The position numbers were made by a program, and so were the translations under genes. The notes beneath the pieces were generated by a model. The model made no database searches, had not been told where the DNA came from, and was given only the letters and a program-made list of their open reading frames with translations. Below are positions 1-9,162 of a stretch of DNA of 64,000 nucleotides, in pieces (the first letter of the stretch is position 1; each line of letters starts with the position of its first letter). This DNA is from Nocardia rhizosphaerihabitans. Its GTDB lineage: Bacteria; Actinomycetota; Actinomycetes; Mycobacteriales; Mycobacteriaceae. The DNA lies in contig NZ_BMNE01000011.1 of NCBI RefSeq assembly GCF_014646295.1, positions 62,001 through 126,000 on the forward strand, given 5' to 3'.

Positions 1-645
1 GACGCGGGCACCGACGAAGGAATCGCGACCGTGCTCGACCAGGTCGGCGCGGTCCCCGGCACTCTGCACGGACTGGTGAACGTGGCCGGTGGCGCGGACC
101 CATCCCAGTGGATGCCCGCCGTCCGGATCACCCGATCCGACTGGCACGACCTGTTCGCGCGCAACCTGGACACGATGTTCTTTATGAGCCAGGCGGTCGC
201 CCGAGAGCTGCGAGCACGCGAATCGACCGGTTCCATCGTGTCGATCTCCTCGATCAGCGGCATGAATTCCGCACCGTTCCACCTCGCCTACGGCACCGCC
301 AAAGCCGCACTGGTCGCCGCGACCAGGACGCTCGCGGTGGAACTCGCGCAGGACGGGATCCGGGTCAACGCGGTGGCGCCCGGCGTCACCGAGACACCGG
401 CCTCCCGAGCCTACGTCGGTGACGACCCCGACCGCGATCGCCGGGCCATCACGATGGGCAGGCGCGGGCAGCCGCAGGAGCAGGCGGGCCCGATCCTGTT
501 CCTGCTCTCCGATCTGTCCACCTACATCACCGGCCAGACGCTGCTCGTGGACGGCGGCCTGAACCTGCGCTGGACCCATCTGGGCGAGGACCACACCTCG
601 CTGTTCCTCGAGAACGAGGACTTCCGCGCCGCCATCACCCGCTGA
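1..645 (+). CDS. SDR family oxidoreductase, 5' end outside window
   Basis: The reading frame is open from base 1, so the N-terminal Rossmann glycine motif lies upstream of the window. What remains shows the rest of a classical short-chain dehydrogenase: an NVAGG motif, the catalytic serine region SISSISG, the YGTAK Tyr/Lys pair and the C-terminal ITGQTLLVDGG typical of FabG-like enzymes. It probably oxidises or reduces a hydroxyl/keto group using NAD(P). It ends 30 bp before the Rieske oxygenase gene and appears to be in the same operon. The substrate cannot be read from sequence. Confidence 0.9.
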   Translation, partial: DAGTDEGIATVLDQVGAVPGTLHGLVNVAGGADPSQWMPAVRITRSDWHDLFARNLDTMFFMSQAVARELRARESTGSIVSISSISGMNSAPFHLAYGTAKAALVAATRTLAVELAQDGIRVNAVAPGVTETPASRAYVGDDPDRDRRAITMGRRGQPQEQAGPILFLLSDLSTYITGQTLLVDGGLNLRWTHLGEDHTSLFLENEDFRAAITR

Positions 646-675
646 CAAGCCCACGGTTTCCTCCAGGAGGACATC

Positions 676-2049
676 ATGACCGAAACCGCCGAGAACACCG
701 GCGATCCCGCCGCGGATCCGCTGTCGACCCCGATGATGATCGGTGTCGAGGCCTACATTTCCCCGGAGTACGCCAAGGCCGAGGGCGACCGTCTGTGGGC
801 CAAGGTGTGGCAGCAGGTCTGCCGGGTGGAGGAGATCCCGCGGGTCGGCGACTACCTGACCTACGAGATCGCCGCCGACTCGATCATCGTGGTCCGCACC
901 GCGCCCGACACCCTGCGCGCCTACCACAATGTGTGCGCGCACCGAGGCCGCCGGCTGGTGGACACTCCCCCGGGCGCGCACGACGGCCGCGGCCAGACCC
1001 GCCAGTTCACCTGTAGCTTCCACGGCTGGCGCTACGACCTCGACGGCCGCAACACCTTCGTCGCCGAACGCGACGACTGGCCGTGCGGTCTCACCGAGCG
1101 CAACGACGGACTCGCGAAGGTGCAGATCGACACCTGGGGCGGCTGGGTCTGGATCAATATGGACCCCGAGTGCGAGCCGCTGCGCGACTACCTCGAACCC
1201 GCCGCGGGCCTGCTCGAACATTTCGAGCTGGAGAAAATGCGCTACCGGTGGCGCAAATGGCTGACCTTCGACTGTAATTGGAAGGTCGCCTTCGAGGCGT
1301 TCATGGAGACTTACCACGTCCCCTACACACACCCCGAGTTCTCGAATTTCGGCTCCTTCCTCGGCTGGGCCCGTGCGCAGGGCAAGCACAGCAATATCGG
1401 CTACGACGCGCCCAAGGGCATGGAGGAGAACCAGGCGAAGTTGCGGGTGGGTGGCGGTGCCGACGCCCGAATCTCCACCGCCCAGTTGCAGAACTTCACC
1501 TGGGAGAACGCCAATACCAACACCACTCGCACGCTGGTGGACGTGGCCAACCGGCTCGTCGACGAGCTGCCCGAGGGCACCCCGTCCGACCAGGTGCTGC
1601 GATACTGGCTCGAAACGGCCAGGGCCGAGGACCAGGCACGTGGCGTCGACTGGCCAAAGGTCGAGCCCGACATCGTCGCCCAGAGTGGCACCGCCTGGCA
1701 GATCTTCCCGAACTTCCAGATCGGGCACGCGGTCAACAACATGCTCTGCTACCGGTTCCGCCCCTACGGCACCGATCCGGACAAGTGCATCTTCGAGGCC
1801 GCTGTGTTCGAGCTGTTCCCGGAAGGGCAAGAGCCGCAGACCGAATGGGAGTACACACCGGTCGGTGACCCCGGCTGGCGCACCGTGCTGCCGCAGGACT
1901 TCGACAATATGGCCGCCGTACAGCAGGGCATGAAATCGCGGGGCTTCTCCGGCCCCAAGCCCAACCCGTATCGCGAGCGCAGCGTGGTGAACCTGCACCA
2001 CAACCTCGCCCGGTACATGGACACCGGCGCGCCGCGTGATCTCACCTGA
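676..2049 (+). CDS. Rieske [2Fe-2S] aromatic-ring-hydroxylating oxygenase, alpha subunit
   Basis: The 457-residue protein has a Rieske cluster motif, Cys87-x-His89 and Cys113-x2-His116, and a downstream mononuclear iron site around ETYHVPYTH (His214, His219) in the catalytic domain. This is the size and order expected for a Rieske oxygenase large subunit that inserts oxygen at an unactivated carbon. No beta subunit is adjacent, so it may be a homo-oligomer like KshA. Electrons could come from the KshB-like reductase at 33689 or FprB at 36713 (inference). The start has AGGAGG nearby (at about 664). It lies between an SDR and a Baeyer-Villiger-type monooxygenase. Confidence 0.93.
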   Translation: MTETAENTGDPAADPLSTPMMIGVEAYISPEYAKAEGDRLWAKVWQQVCRVEEIPRVGDYLTYEIAADSIIVVRTAPDTLRAYHNVCAHRGRRLVDTPPGAHDGRGQTRQFTCSFHGWRYDLDGRNTFVAERDDWPCGLTERNDGLAKVQIDTWGGWVWINMDPECEPLRDYLEPAAGLLEHFELEKMRYRWRKWLTFDCNWKVAFEAFMETYHVPYTHPEFSNFGSFLGWARAQGKHSNIGYDAPKGMEENQAKLRVGGGADARISTAQLQNFTWENANTNTTRTLVDVANRLVDELPEGTPSDQVLRYWLETARAEDQARGVDWPKVEPDIVAQSGTAWQIFPNFQIGHAVNNMLCYRFRPYGTDPDKCIFEAAVFELFPEGQEPQTEWEYTPVGDPGWRTVLPQDFDNMAAVQQGMKSRGFSGPKPNPYRERSVVNLHHNLARYMDTGAPRDLT

Positions 2050-2076
2050 ATCACCCACCCCAGCAAGGAAATCCGC

Positions 2077-3900
2077 ATGAGCGACTGCGCACCCACGCAG
2101 ACCCCCGACGTCGATGTCGAGGCACTCCGGGCCCGCTATCTCACCGAACGCGACAAGCGCGTGCGCACGGAGGGCCAGGGCCAGTACCTGGTGACCGATG
2201 ACGACTTCACCGACTTCTACGAGGGTGACCCGTACACGGCGGTGGTGCCGCGAGAACCCATCACCGACGAGATCGGCATCGCGATCCTCGGCGGCGGCTG
2301 GGCGGGCCTGCTCGCCGCCGCCCGGCTCGAGGAAGCCGGGGTAACCGACTTCCGGATCATCGAGCTGGCAGGTGATTTCGGTGGCGCGTGGTACTGGAAT
2401 CGGTACCCCGGCATCCAGTGTGACACCGACAGCTACGCCTACCTGCCGCTGCTCGAGGAAACCGGCTACATGCCGACCGAGAAGTACGCGCGCGGTGACG
2501 AGTGTTTCGAACACGCGCAGCGCATCGGCAAGCACTACAACCTCTACGAGCGGTCGATCTTCAGCACGCTGGTGAAGTCGCTGCAATGGGACGACGAGCT
2601 CGACCGCTGGCGCATCGGCACCAACCGTGGCGACGACCTGCGCGCCCGCTTCGTGATCATGGCGCAGGGCCCGTTCAACAAGCCCAAACTCCCTGGCATC
2701 CTCGGGATCTCGGAGTTCACCGGTCACACCTTCCACAGCGCCCGCTGGGATTACGAGTACACCGGCGGCACGATGCAGGGCGGCCTGGACAAGCTCGCGG
2801 GCAAGAAGGTCGCGGTGATCGGCACCGGCGCCAGCGGCATCCAGATCGTGCCGCACCTCGCCGAGACCGCCGAGCACCTCTACGTTTTCCAGCGCACCCC
2901 GTCCTATGTCTACGAGCGCGGTGACGTGCCGACCGATCCGGAATGGGCCGCCTCGGTGCAGCCGGGCTGGACCCGCGAGCGCAAGCGCAACTTCCACACC
3001 GCCGCGTTCGAGGCGTTCGCCCCCGGCCAGCCCGACCTGATCTGCGACGGCTGGACCGAGGTCAGCCGCAACCTCGAGGCGCACCTCAGCGCCAGCGGCG
3101 GGTGGGCGACGCTCACGCCGGAGAAGTTCATGGAATTGCGCGAGATCGAGGACTACAAGGCGATGGAGCGCGTGCGCACGCGCGTCGACGAGATCGTCAA
3201 CGATCCGGCCACCGCGGCCGCGCTCAAGCCGTACTACCGATTCCTGTGCAAGCGACCGTGTTTCAACGACCAGTACCTGCCTACCTTCAACCGCGACAAC
3301 GTGACGCTGGTCGACGTGGCGAAAACCAAAGGCGTGGAACGCATCACGGCCACCGGCATCGTCGCCGACGGCACCGAACACGAGGTCGACTGCATCATCT
3401 TCGCCAGCGGCTTCGAGATCACCACCGACCTGGACCGCCGCTTCGGCATCGCGCCGTTCGCCGGCCGCGACGGGCTCTCGCTCTACGAGCACTGGGGGGA
3501 GGGCTACCAGACCCTGCACGGGCTCACCACCACCGGATTTCCGAATCTCTTCTTCACCGGGTTCCTCCAGGGCGGGGTCACCGCGAGCACCACCGACATG
3601 TTCGACCAGCAGGCCGAGCACATCGCCTACATCCTGAAGCAGGCCACCGACACCGGCGCGACCACGGTCGAGCCCACGGTCGAGGCCGTACGCGACTGGG
3701 TACGCACGGTGCGCGAAACAGCCGTCGACAACAGCACTTTCCAGCGCGAGTGCACACCCGGCTACTACAACAACGAGGGCGAGAAGCAGATCCGCTCGCA
3801 CCTCGGCGAACCGTACTGGCCCGGCTTCTACGCCTTCGGCGACCTCCTGCAGGCGTGGCGCGACGGCGGCGATCTGCGGGGTCTGGAGCTGAGCAGATGA
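2077..3900 (+). CDS. Flavin-containing Baeyer-Villiger-type monooxygenase
   Basis: The 607-residue protein contains two Rossmann dinucleotide sites: GGGWAGL near residue 71 for FAD and GTGASGIQ near residue 250 for NADPH. Between them is the Baeyer-Villiger fingerprint FxGxxFHxxxW (FTGHTFHSARW, about residues 213-223). Family members insert oxygen next to a ketone, giving an ester or lactone, so in this operon it could open a ring made by the Rieske oxygenase and an SDR. It has an N-terminal extension of about 65 residues before the FAD site, as in the cyclododecanone/cyclopentadecanone and 4-hydroxyacetophenone monooxygenase types. Its stop overlaps the next start (ATGA). Confidence 0.92.
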   Translation: MSDCAPTQTPDVDVEALRARYLTERDKRVRTEGQGQYLVTDDDFTDFYEGDPYTAVVPREPITDEIGIAILGGGWAGLLAAARLEEAGVTDFRIIELAGDFGGAWYWNRYPGIQCDTDSYAYLPLLEETGYMPTEKYARGDECFEHAQRIGKHYNLYERSIFSTLVKSLQWDDELDRWRIGTNRGDDLRARFVIMAQGPFNKPKLPGILGISEFTGHTFHSARWDYEYTGGTMQGGLDKLAGKKVAVIGTGASGIQIVPHLAETAEHLYVFQRTPSYVYERGDVPTDPEWAASVQPGWTRERKRNFHTAAFEAFAPGQPDLICDGWTEVSRNLEAHLSASGGWATLTPEKFMELREIEDYKAMERVRTRVDEIVNDPATAAALKPYYRFLCKRPCFNDQYLPTFNRDNVTLVDVAKTKGVERITATGIVADGTEHEVDCIIFASGFEITTDLDRRFGIAPFAGRDGLSLYEHWGEGYQTLHGLTTTGFPNLFFTGFLQGGVTASTTDMFDQQAEHIAYILKQATDTGATTVEPTVEAVRDWVRTVRETAVDNSTFQRECTPGYYNNEGEKQIRSHLGEPYWPGFYAFGDLLQAWRDGGDLRGLELSR

Positions 3901-4805
3901 CCTTGCGCTTCGACGGTCGCGTCGCCGTGATCACCGGTGCGGGACGCGGTCTCGGCCGCGCCTACGCGCTGCTGCTGGCCGCGCGGGGCGCCAAGGTCGT
4001 GGTCAACGATCTGGGCAGCAGTGTGCGTGGCGACAGTGTCGAGGGCGATCCCGCCGCCGAGGTCGTGGCCGAGATCCGTGCGGCCGGCGGCGAAGCCGTC
4101 GCGTGCGGTGAATCGGTCGCTACGCCCGAGGGCGGGCAAGCGATCGTCGACGTCGCGCTGACGAACTTCGGGCGGCTCGACATCCTCGTGCACAATGCGG
4201 GCAATGTCCGCTACGGCTCCCTGCGCGAGCTGAGCTACGACGACTTCGAGTCGGTGCTCGACGTGCACCTGCGCGGAGCTTTCCACGTGGTGCGCCCGGC
4301 ATTTCCGGTCATGGCCGACGCCAGGTACGGCCGCGTCGTCCTCACCTCCTCGATCGGCGGGCTCTACGGCAACAAAGGCGTCGCCAATTACGCTGTCGCC
4401 AAGGCGGGGATGATCGGGCTGTCCAACGTGATCGCGCTCGAGGGCGCGGAGTCCGGGATCACGAGCAATGTCATCGTGCCCGCCGCGGTGACCCGCCTGG
4501 CCGACGGTCTCGACACCTCCGCCTATCCGCCGATGGGACCCGAACTCACGGCCCCGGCGGTCGGCTGGCTCGCCCACGAATCCTGCTCGATCACCGGCGA
4601 GATGCTGGTGGCCGTCGCCGGACGGGTGGGCCGGGCCTATATCGCCGAAACCCCGGGGGTCCATCGGCCCGCGTGGACGATCGAGCAGATCGGCGAGCAG
4701 ATCGACGCCATCCGCGACACCGCGGATTCATGGATCCTGCCGCCGGTTCCGGCCGGTCACACAGAACACCTCAGGAAGAGTTTCGCGCTAGTCACGAAAG
4801 GCTAA
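3897..4805 (+). CDS. SDR family oxidoreductase, 17-beta-HSD4/MFE-2-like
   Basis: A 302-residue short-chain dehydrogenase with TGAGRGLG at the N-terminus, VVVNDLG after the second strand, HNAG, and the YAVAK active site. The VVVNDLG signature and the length are typical of the dehydrogenase domain of peroxisomal-type multifunctional enzymes that oxidise (3R)-hydroxyacyl-CoAs. The start overlaps the stop of the monooxygenase by the ATGA arrangement, which indicates translational coupling. An open frame extends far upstream, but that part is antisense-like shadow inside the monooxygenase gene. Confidence 0.9.
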   Translation: MTLRFDGRVAVITGAGRGLGRAYALLLAARGAKVVVNDLGSSVRGDSVEGDPAAEVVAEIRAAGGEAVACGESVATPEGGQAIVDVALTNFGRLDILVHNAGNVRYGSLRELSYDDFESVLDVHLRGAFHVVRPAFPVMADARYGRVVLTSSIGGLYGNKGVANYAVAKAGMIGLSNVIALEGAESGITSNVIVPAAVTRLADGLDTSAYPPMGPELTAPAVGWLAHESCSITGEMLVAVAGRVGRAYIAETPGVHRPAWTIEQIGEQIDAIRDTADSWILPPVPAGHTEHLRKSFALVTKG

Positions 4806-4810
4806 CCGGC

Positions 4811-6517
4811 ATGTCGGTCAAGGTCTATGAAAGGATCCTTCAGCTGTTCGAAGCCGAAGGCATCAACACGATTTTCGGTATCCCCGATCCGAATTTCGTG
4901 CACATGTTCCATCTCGCGGAGGAGCGCGGCTGGAACGTCATCGCACCCCACCACGAGGAGTCGGCCGGTTTCATGGCCGAGGCGGTCTCGCGGATGACCG
5001 GCACGGCGGCGGTGTGCATCGGCACGCTGGGGCCCGGTGTCGCCAATCTCGCCGGCGCGATGATGTGCGCGATGGTGGAGCATTCGCCGGTGATCTTCCT
5101 CGGCGGTCAGCGCGCCAGGATCACCGAGCAGCGGGTCCGCCGCGGCCGGATCCAATTCGTGAAACAGGCGGCGCTGTTCGAGAACTCGGTGAAGTACAGC
5201 GCGAGTATCGAATACGCCGATCAGACCGACGAGATCATCCACGAGGGCCTGCGCAAGGCACTCAGCGGAACCCCCGGCCCGGTCTATATCGAATATCCCT
5301 CGCATGTCATCCAGGAAGAACTCGAGGTGCCCGAGCCGCTGCCGCCGGCGAGCTATCGCCTGGTGGGCCAGACCGCGGGCGCGGACAAGGTCGCCGAGGC
5401 GGTCGAATTGTTGCGTGCGGCGAAGCAGCCGATCCTGCTGGTCGGCCACGGCGTGCACACCTCGCGCGCCGGTGCGGCGGTCCGGGAACTGGCCGAGCTG
5501 CTGGCGGTTCCGGTGATCCAGACCTCCGGCGGTACGTCCTACATCAAGGGGCTCGAGGAGCGCACCTTCCCCTACGGCTTCTCCCCGTCGGCGGTCGAGG
5601 CCGTGGTGGGGTCGGATCTGTGCCTGGCGATCGGCACCGAGCTGGGTGAACCCGTGCACTACGGGTGTGGCAGACACTGGGTGGCGGGCGAGGCGAACCG
5701 GAAATGGATTCTGATCGAACAGGATCCGGCCGCGATCGGGGTGAATCGACCGATCGATGTACCACTGGTCGGCGACCTGCGCGCGATTGTGCCCCAGCTG
5801 GTGGCGGCACTACGCGACACCCCGCGCACGGCCACCCCGGAACTGGCGGGCTGGATCCAGCAGGACGCCGCGCGGCTGGCCGAACTCGCCGAGACCGCGC
5901 CGTCCGGGCGCAGCCCGGTGCATCCGGCACGGCTGATCGTGGAGGCCACCAAGGCTTTTCCCGCCGACGGCATCATGGTGCGCGACGGCGGCGCCACCAC
6001 CATCTTCGGCTGGACCTACTCCCAGGCCAAGCCGCACGATGTGATCTGGAACCAGAACTTCGGCCACCTCGGCACCGGGCTGCCCTATGCGGTCGGCGCC
6101 TCGGTCGCCCAGGGCCGCACCCGCCCGGTGATGTTGATCTCCGGCGACTCCTCGTTCCAGTTCCAGATCGCCGAGCTGGAAACCGCTGTCCGACTGAATC
6201 TTCCGCTGGTTGCTGTGGTCGCGGTCGACTACGCGTGGGGTCTCGAGGTCGGCGTCTACAAACGCACCTTCGGTCAGGGATCGCTCGAGACCGGGGTGCA
6301 TTGGAGCACCGAGACCCGACTCGACAAAGTCGCGGAGGGCTTCGGCTGCTACGGCGAATACGTCGACCGCGAAGAGGACATCGCACCGGCGATCAAGCGG
6401 GCCTACGCCAGTGGCAAGCCGGGTGTGATCCACGTAGCGGTCGATCCGAAGGCGAACTCCGAGGAGATGCCCTCATACGACGAGTTCCGCACCTGGTACG
6501 CGGAAGGAACCCAGTAG
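4811..6517 (+). CDS. Thiamine-diphosphate-dependent enzyme, acetolactate synthase-like
   Basis: The 568-residue protein has the three-domain layout of the acetolactate synthase/benzoylformate decarboxylase superfamily, with the activating glutamate in HHEESAG and a central domain from about residue 190. The C-terminal cofactor site reads GDSSF followed by AVDYAWG, where the family usually has GDG and NN, so the second glycine and the asparagines are changed. Family reactions cleave or form C-C bonds next to a carbonyl. In an operon with a Baeyer-Villiger enzyme and an aldehyde dehydrogenase, cleavage of a diketone or 2-oxo acid is plausible but unproven. The start is the ATG 10 bp after GAAAGG. 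Confidence 0.88.
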   Translation: MSVKVYERILQLFEAEGINTIFGIPDPNFVHMFHLAEERGWNVIAPHHEESAGFMAEAVSRMTGTAAVCIGTLGPGVANLAGAMMCAMVEHSPVIFLGGQRARITEQRVRRGRIQFVKQAALFENSVKYSASIEYADQTDEIIHEGLRKALSGTPGPVYIEYPSHVIQEELEVPEPLPPASYRLVGQTAGADKVAEAVELLRAAKQPILLVGHGVHTSRAGAAVRELAELLAVPVIQTSGGTSYIKGLEERTFPYGFSPSAVEAVVGSDLCLAIGTELGEPVHYGCGRHWVAGEANRKWILIEQDPAAIGVNRPIDVPLVGDLRAIVPQLVAALRDTPRTATPELAGWIQQDAARLAELAETAPSGRSPVHPARLIVEATKAFPADGIMVRDGGATTIFGWTYSQAKPHDVIWNQNFGHLGTGLPYAVGASVAQGRTRPVMLISGDSSFQFQIAELETAVRLNLPLVAVVAVDYAWGLEVGVYKRTFGQGSLETGVHWSTETRLDKVAEGFGCYGEYVDREEDIAPAIKRAYASGKPGVIHVAVDPKANSEEMPSYDEFRTWYAEGTQ

Positions 6518-6519
6518 CC

Positions 6520-7947
6520 ATGCCCGTCATTTCCACGTTCTTCATCGGCGGCAAGTGGATCGAGCCCGTCGGCGCGTCGACTTTCGACGTCGTCGACCCG
6601 GCCACCGAGCAGGTCTATGGCACTGTCGTCGCGGGCACTGCGGCCGACGTCGACCGGGCCGTGTTCGCCGCGCGCGGCGCGTTCGCGAGCTGGTCGGCCA
6701 CCTCGGTCATGGAACGTCTCGACGTGCTGGCCGCGATCGGTGTCGAGTTCGAGCGCCGCCGCGGTGACCTCGCGGCCGCGCTGACCGCCGAGATGGGTGC
6801 TCCTGCCTCGCTGGCCAGCGGTTTCCAGCTGGATTTGGTTGCCGGACATCTCGATACCGCGATCGAGGTACTGCGCGACTACGCGTTCACCGAGCAGCGC
6901 GGGGCCACCCTGATCGCCCGCGAGCCCATCGGCGTCGCGGGGCTGATCACTCCGTGGAACTGGCCCCTGAGCCTGATCGCGGTGAAGGTGTTCCCCGCGT
7001 TGGCCGCAGGGTGCACCGTCGTGCTCAAGCCCTCGGAGCAAGCGCCGTTCAGCGCGCAGATCTTCGCTGAGGTACTCGACGCCGCCGGAGTTCCGGCGGG
7101 GGTGTTCAACCTGGTCCACGGCGACGGGCCCGGTGTCGGCGCGGCCTTGGCCGCGCACCCCGATGTCGACGTCATCTCGTTCACCGGCTCCACCCGTGCG
7201 GGCATCGAGGTAGCCCGCAATGCCGCGCCCAGCGTCAAGCGGGTCACCCAGGAACTCGGCGGCAAGAGCCCCAACATCGTGCTCGACGACGAGCGGTTCG
7301 CGGCGAACGTCGAGGCGGGCATCGGCCCGCTGATGATGAACTCCGGGCAGACCTGCAGCGCGCTGACCAGGATGCTGGTGCCGCGTGCTCGCATGGACGA
7401 GGCGATCGCGGCGGCGAAGTCGGCCGCCGAGCAGCTGACCGTCGGCGATCCGAACACCGAGGTCGCGCTCGGCCCGGTGGTGTCGAAGGCTCAGTTCGAG
7501 AAGGTTCAAGGGCTCATCCAGCGCGGCATCGACGAGGGGGCGACCCTGGTTGTGGGCGGCACCGGCCGCCCGGATGGTCTGGCGAAGGGCTTCTACGTCA
7601 AGCCGACGGTGTTCGCGAATGTCACCAACGACATGACCATCGCGCGCGAGGAGATCTTCGGCCCGGTGCTGACGATCCTGGCCTACGACAGCATCGATCA
7701 CGCGGTGGAGATCGCCAACGACACCGAGTACGGGCTCGCCGGCAATGTCGCGGGTGCCGACCTCGACCAGGCGCGGGCGGTGGCGCATCGCATCCGGGCC
7801 GGGTACGTCTCGATCAACGACGGGTTCGACTTCCATTGCCCGTTCGGCGGATTCCGCAAGAGTGGCAACGGCCGCGAATGGGGTGCGTTCGGTTTCGACG
7901 ACTACCTCGAGATCAAGGGCATCCTCGGATACGCGCCCGCGGAGTGA
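6520..7947 (+). CDS. NAD(P)-dependent aldehyde dehydrogenase
   Basis: A 475-residue aldehyde dehydrogenase with the conserved PWNWPL segment, FTGSTRAG, the general-base glutamate in QELGGKSP (Glu245) and the nucleophile in SGQTCSA (Cys279). It oxidises an aldehyde to a carboxylic acid. It starts 2 bp after the ThDP enzyme stop and is the last gene of the operon, which fits oxidation of an aldehyde released by that enzyme (inference). The upstream part of the open frame overlaps the ThDP gene and is not coding. Confidence 0.93.
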   Translation: MPVISTFFIGGKWIEPVGASTFDVVDPATEQVYGTVVAGTAADVDRAVFAARGAFASWSATSVMERLDVLAAIGVEFERRRGDLAAALTAEMGAPASLASGFQLDLVAGHLDTAIEVLRDYAFTEQRGATLIAREPIGVAGLITPWNWPLSLIAVKVFPALAAGCTVVLKPSEQAPFSAQIFAEVLDAAGVPAGVFNLVHGDGPGVGAALAAHPDVDVISFTGSTRAGIEVARNAAPSVKRVTQELGGKSPNIVLDDERFAANVEAGIGPLMMNSGQTCSALTRMLVPRARMDEAIAAAKSAAEQLTVGDPNTEVALGPVVSKAQFEKVQGLIQRGIDEGATLVVGGTGRPDGLAKGFYVKPTVFANVTNDMTIAREEIFGPVLTILAYDSIDHAVEIANDTEYGLAGNVAGADLDQARAVAHRIRAGYVSINDGFDFHCPFGGFRKSGNGREWGAFGFDDYLEIKGILGYAPAE

Positions 7948-7958
7948 GCGAACGCGAC

Positions 7959-7989
7959 AAGCGCCGGAATCGTAAAGATCCCGGCGCTT
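7959..7989. terminator. Bidirectional terminator between convergent operons
   Basis: An inverted repeat with arms AAGCGCCGG and CCGGCGCTT, plus a partly paired inner stem around a GTAAA loop, lies between the end of the plus-strand operon and the 3' end of the minus-strand operon. Confidence 0.7.
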
Positions 7990-7999
7990 TCGCGCTGCG

Positions 8000-9151
8000 T
8001 CAGGACAATCCGAGGTCCCTGGCGACGATCATCTTCATCACTTCGCTGGTCCCCGCGTAGATCCGCGCCACCCGCGCATCGGTGTAGAGCCGGGCGATCG
8101 GGTATTCCATCATGTAGCCGTAGCCGCCGAACAGCTGTAGGCAGCGATCGACCGCCCGTGCTTGCACCTCGGTGCAGAACAGCTTCACGCGGGCGGCGTC
8201 GGCGCCGGAGAGCACACCGTCCACCAGATCCGACACTGCCCGGTCGATCATGGTCTGTGCGGCCTCGACCTCGGCCGACAGTGCGGCCAGTTCGAACTTG
8301 GTGTTCTGAAACGAGGCGATGGGTGTACCGAAAGCCTTACGCTCCCTGGTGTATTCGGCTGTGGCGGTGATCGCCGCGCGCGCCTGGGCGACCGAACCGA
8401 CGGCGACGGTGAGCCGTTCCTGCGGCAGGTTGTTGCCGAGATATCCGAATGCGGCGCCCTCTGCTCCCAGCCGGTTGGCCACCGGCACCCGCACGTCGGT
8501 GAACGACAGCTCCATCGTGTCCTGCACTCGGCAGCCCATTTTCTCCAGCATCCGGCCCCGCTCGAATCCGGGCATCCCCTCCTCGACCACCAGCAGCGTG
8601 AGTCCCGCCCGTCGATTCCCGGGATCGGTGGCGGTGCGAGCCACCACGATCACCAGATCGGCGAGCAGACCACCGGTGATGAAGGTCTTCGCGCCGTTGA
8701 GGACGTAATGGTCGCCGTCACGAACAGCGCTGGTACGCATACCCGCCAGATCGGAGCCGGTGCCCGGCTCGGTCATGGCGATGGCGGTGAGCAGTGTCCC
8801 GTCGGCCAGGCCACGGAACCAGCGTCGTCGCTGCGCGGGGTCGGCGTACTCCAGGAAGTACGGCAGGATCACGTCGAGTTGGGTGCGAACCGTGCCAAGG
8901 GTCACCAGAGCGCGGGCCGCCTCTTCCTGCAGGATCACGTTGTAGCGGTAATCGCGCAGACCCATGCCGCCGAACTCCTCCGGCAGCGTGATGCCCAGCA
9001 TTCCGAGTTCGCCCATCTCGGCGAAGATCTCGCGCGGCATCTGCCCGGCGCGCTCCCATTGCGCATAATTCGGCGAGATTCGCTTGTCGACGAAATCTCG
9101 CACCAACTCCCGGAACACCTCGTGATCGGGCGTGAACAGTTCGCGACGCAC
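8000..9151 (-). CDS. Acyl-CoA dehydrogenase
   Basis: A 383-residue flavin-dependent acyl-CoA dehydrogenase. It has the family motif TEPGTGSDLAG, a middle beta domain, and the C-terminal signature LQLFGGYGYMMEYPIARLYTDARV followed by IYAGTSEVMK (glutamate at the MCAD catalytic position is replaced by alanine, so the base probably sits elsewhere, as in the isovaleryl-CoA type). It introduces a 2,3-double bond in a CoA ester. The GTG start at 9151 is chosen because an AGGAGGAGGA ribosome site lies just upstream. It is the last gene of the long minus-strand transport/degradation operon. Confidence 0.92.
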   Translation of the reverse strand: MRRELFTPDHEVFRELVRDFVDKRISPNYAQWERAGQMPREIFAEMGELGMLGITLPEEFGGMGLRDYRYNVILQEEAARALVTLGTVRTQLDVILPYFLEYADPAQRRRWFRGLADGTLLTAIAMTEPGTGSDLAGMRTSAVRDGDHYVLNGAKTFITGGLLADLVIVVARTATDPGNRRAGLTLLVVEEGMPGFERGRMLEKMGCRVQDTMELSFTDVRVPVANRLGAEGAAFGYLGNNLPQERLTVAVGSVAQARAAITATAEYTRERKAFGTPIASFQNTKFELAALSAEVEAAQTMIDRAVSDLVDGVLSGADAARVKLFCTEVQARAVDRCLQLFGGYGYMMEYPIARLYTDARVARIYAGTSEVMKMIVARDLGLS

Positions 9152-9162
9152 AGTCCTCCTCC

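Noticed and set aside
6403..7836. A 477-residue open frame on the minus strand
   Set aside because: It mirrors the aldehyde dehydrogenase gene and lacks domain motifs or a ribosome site.
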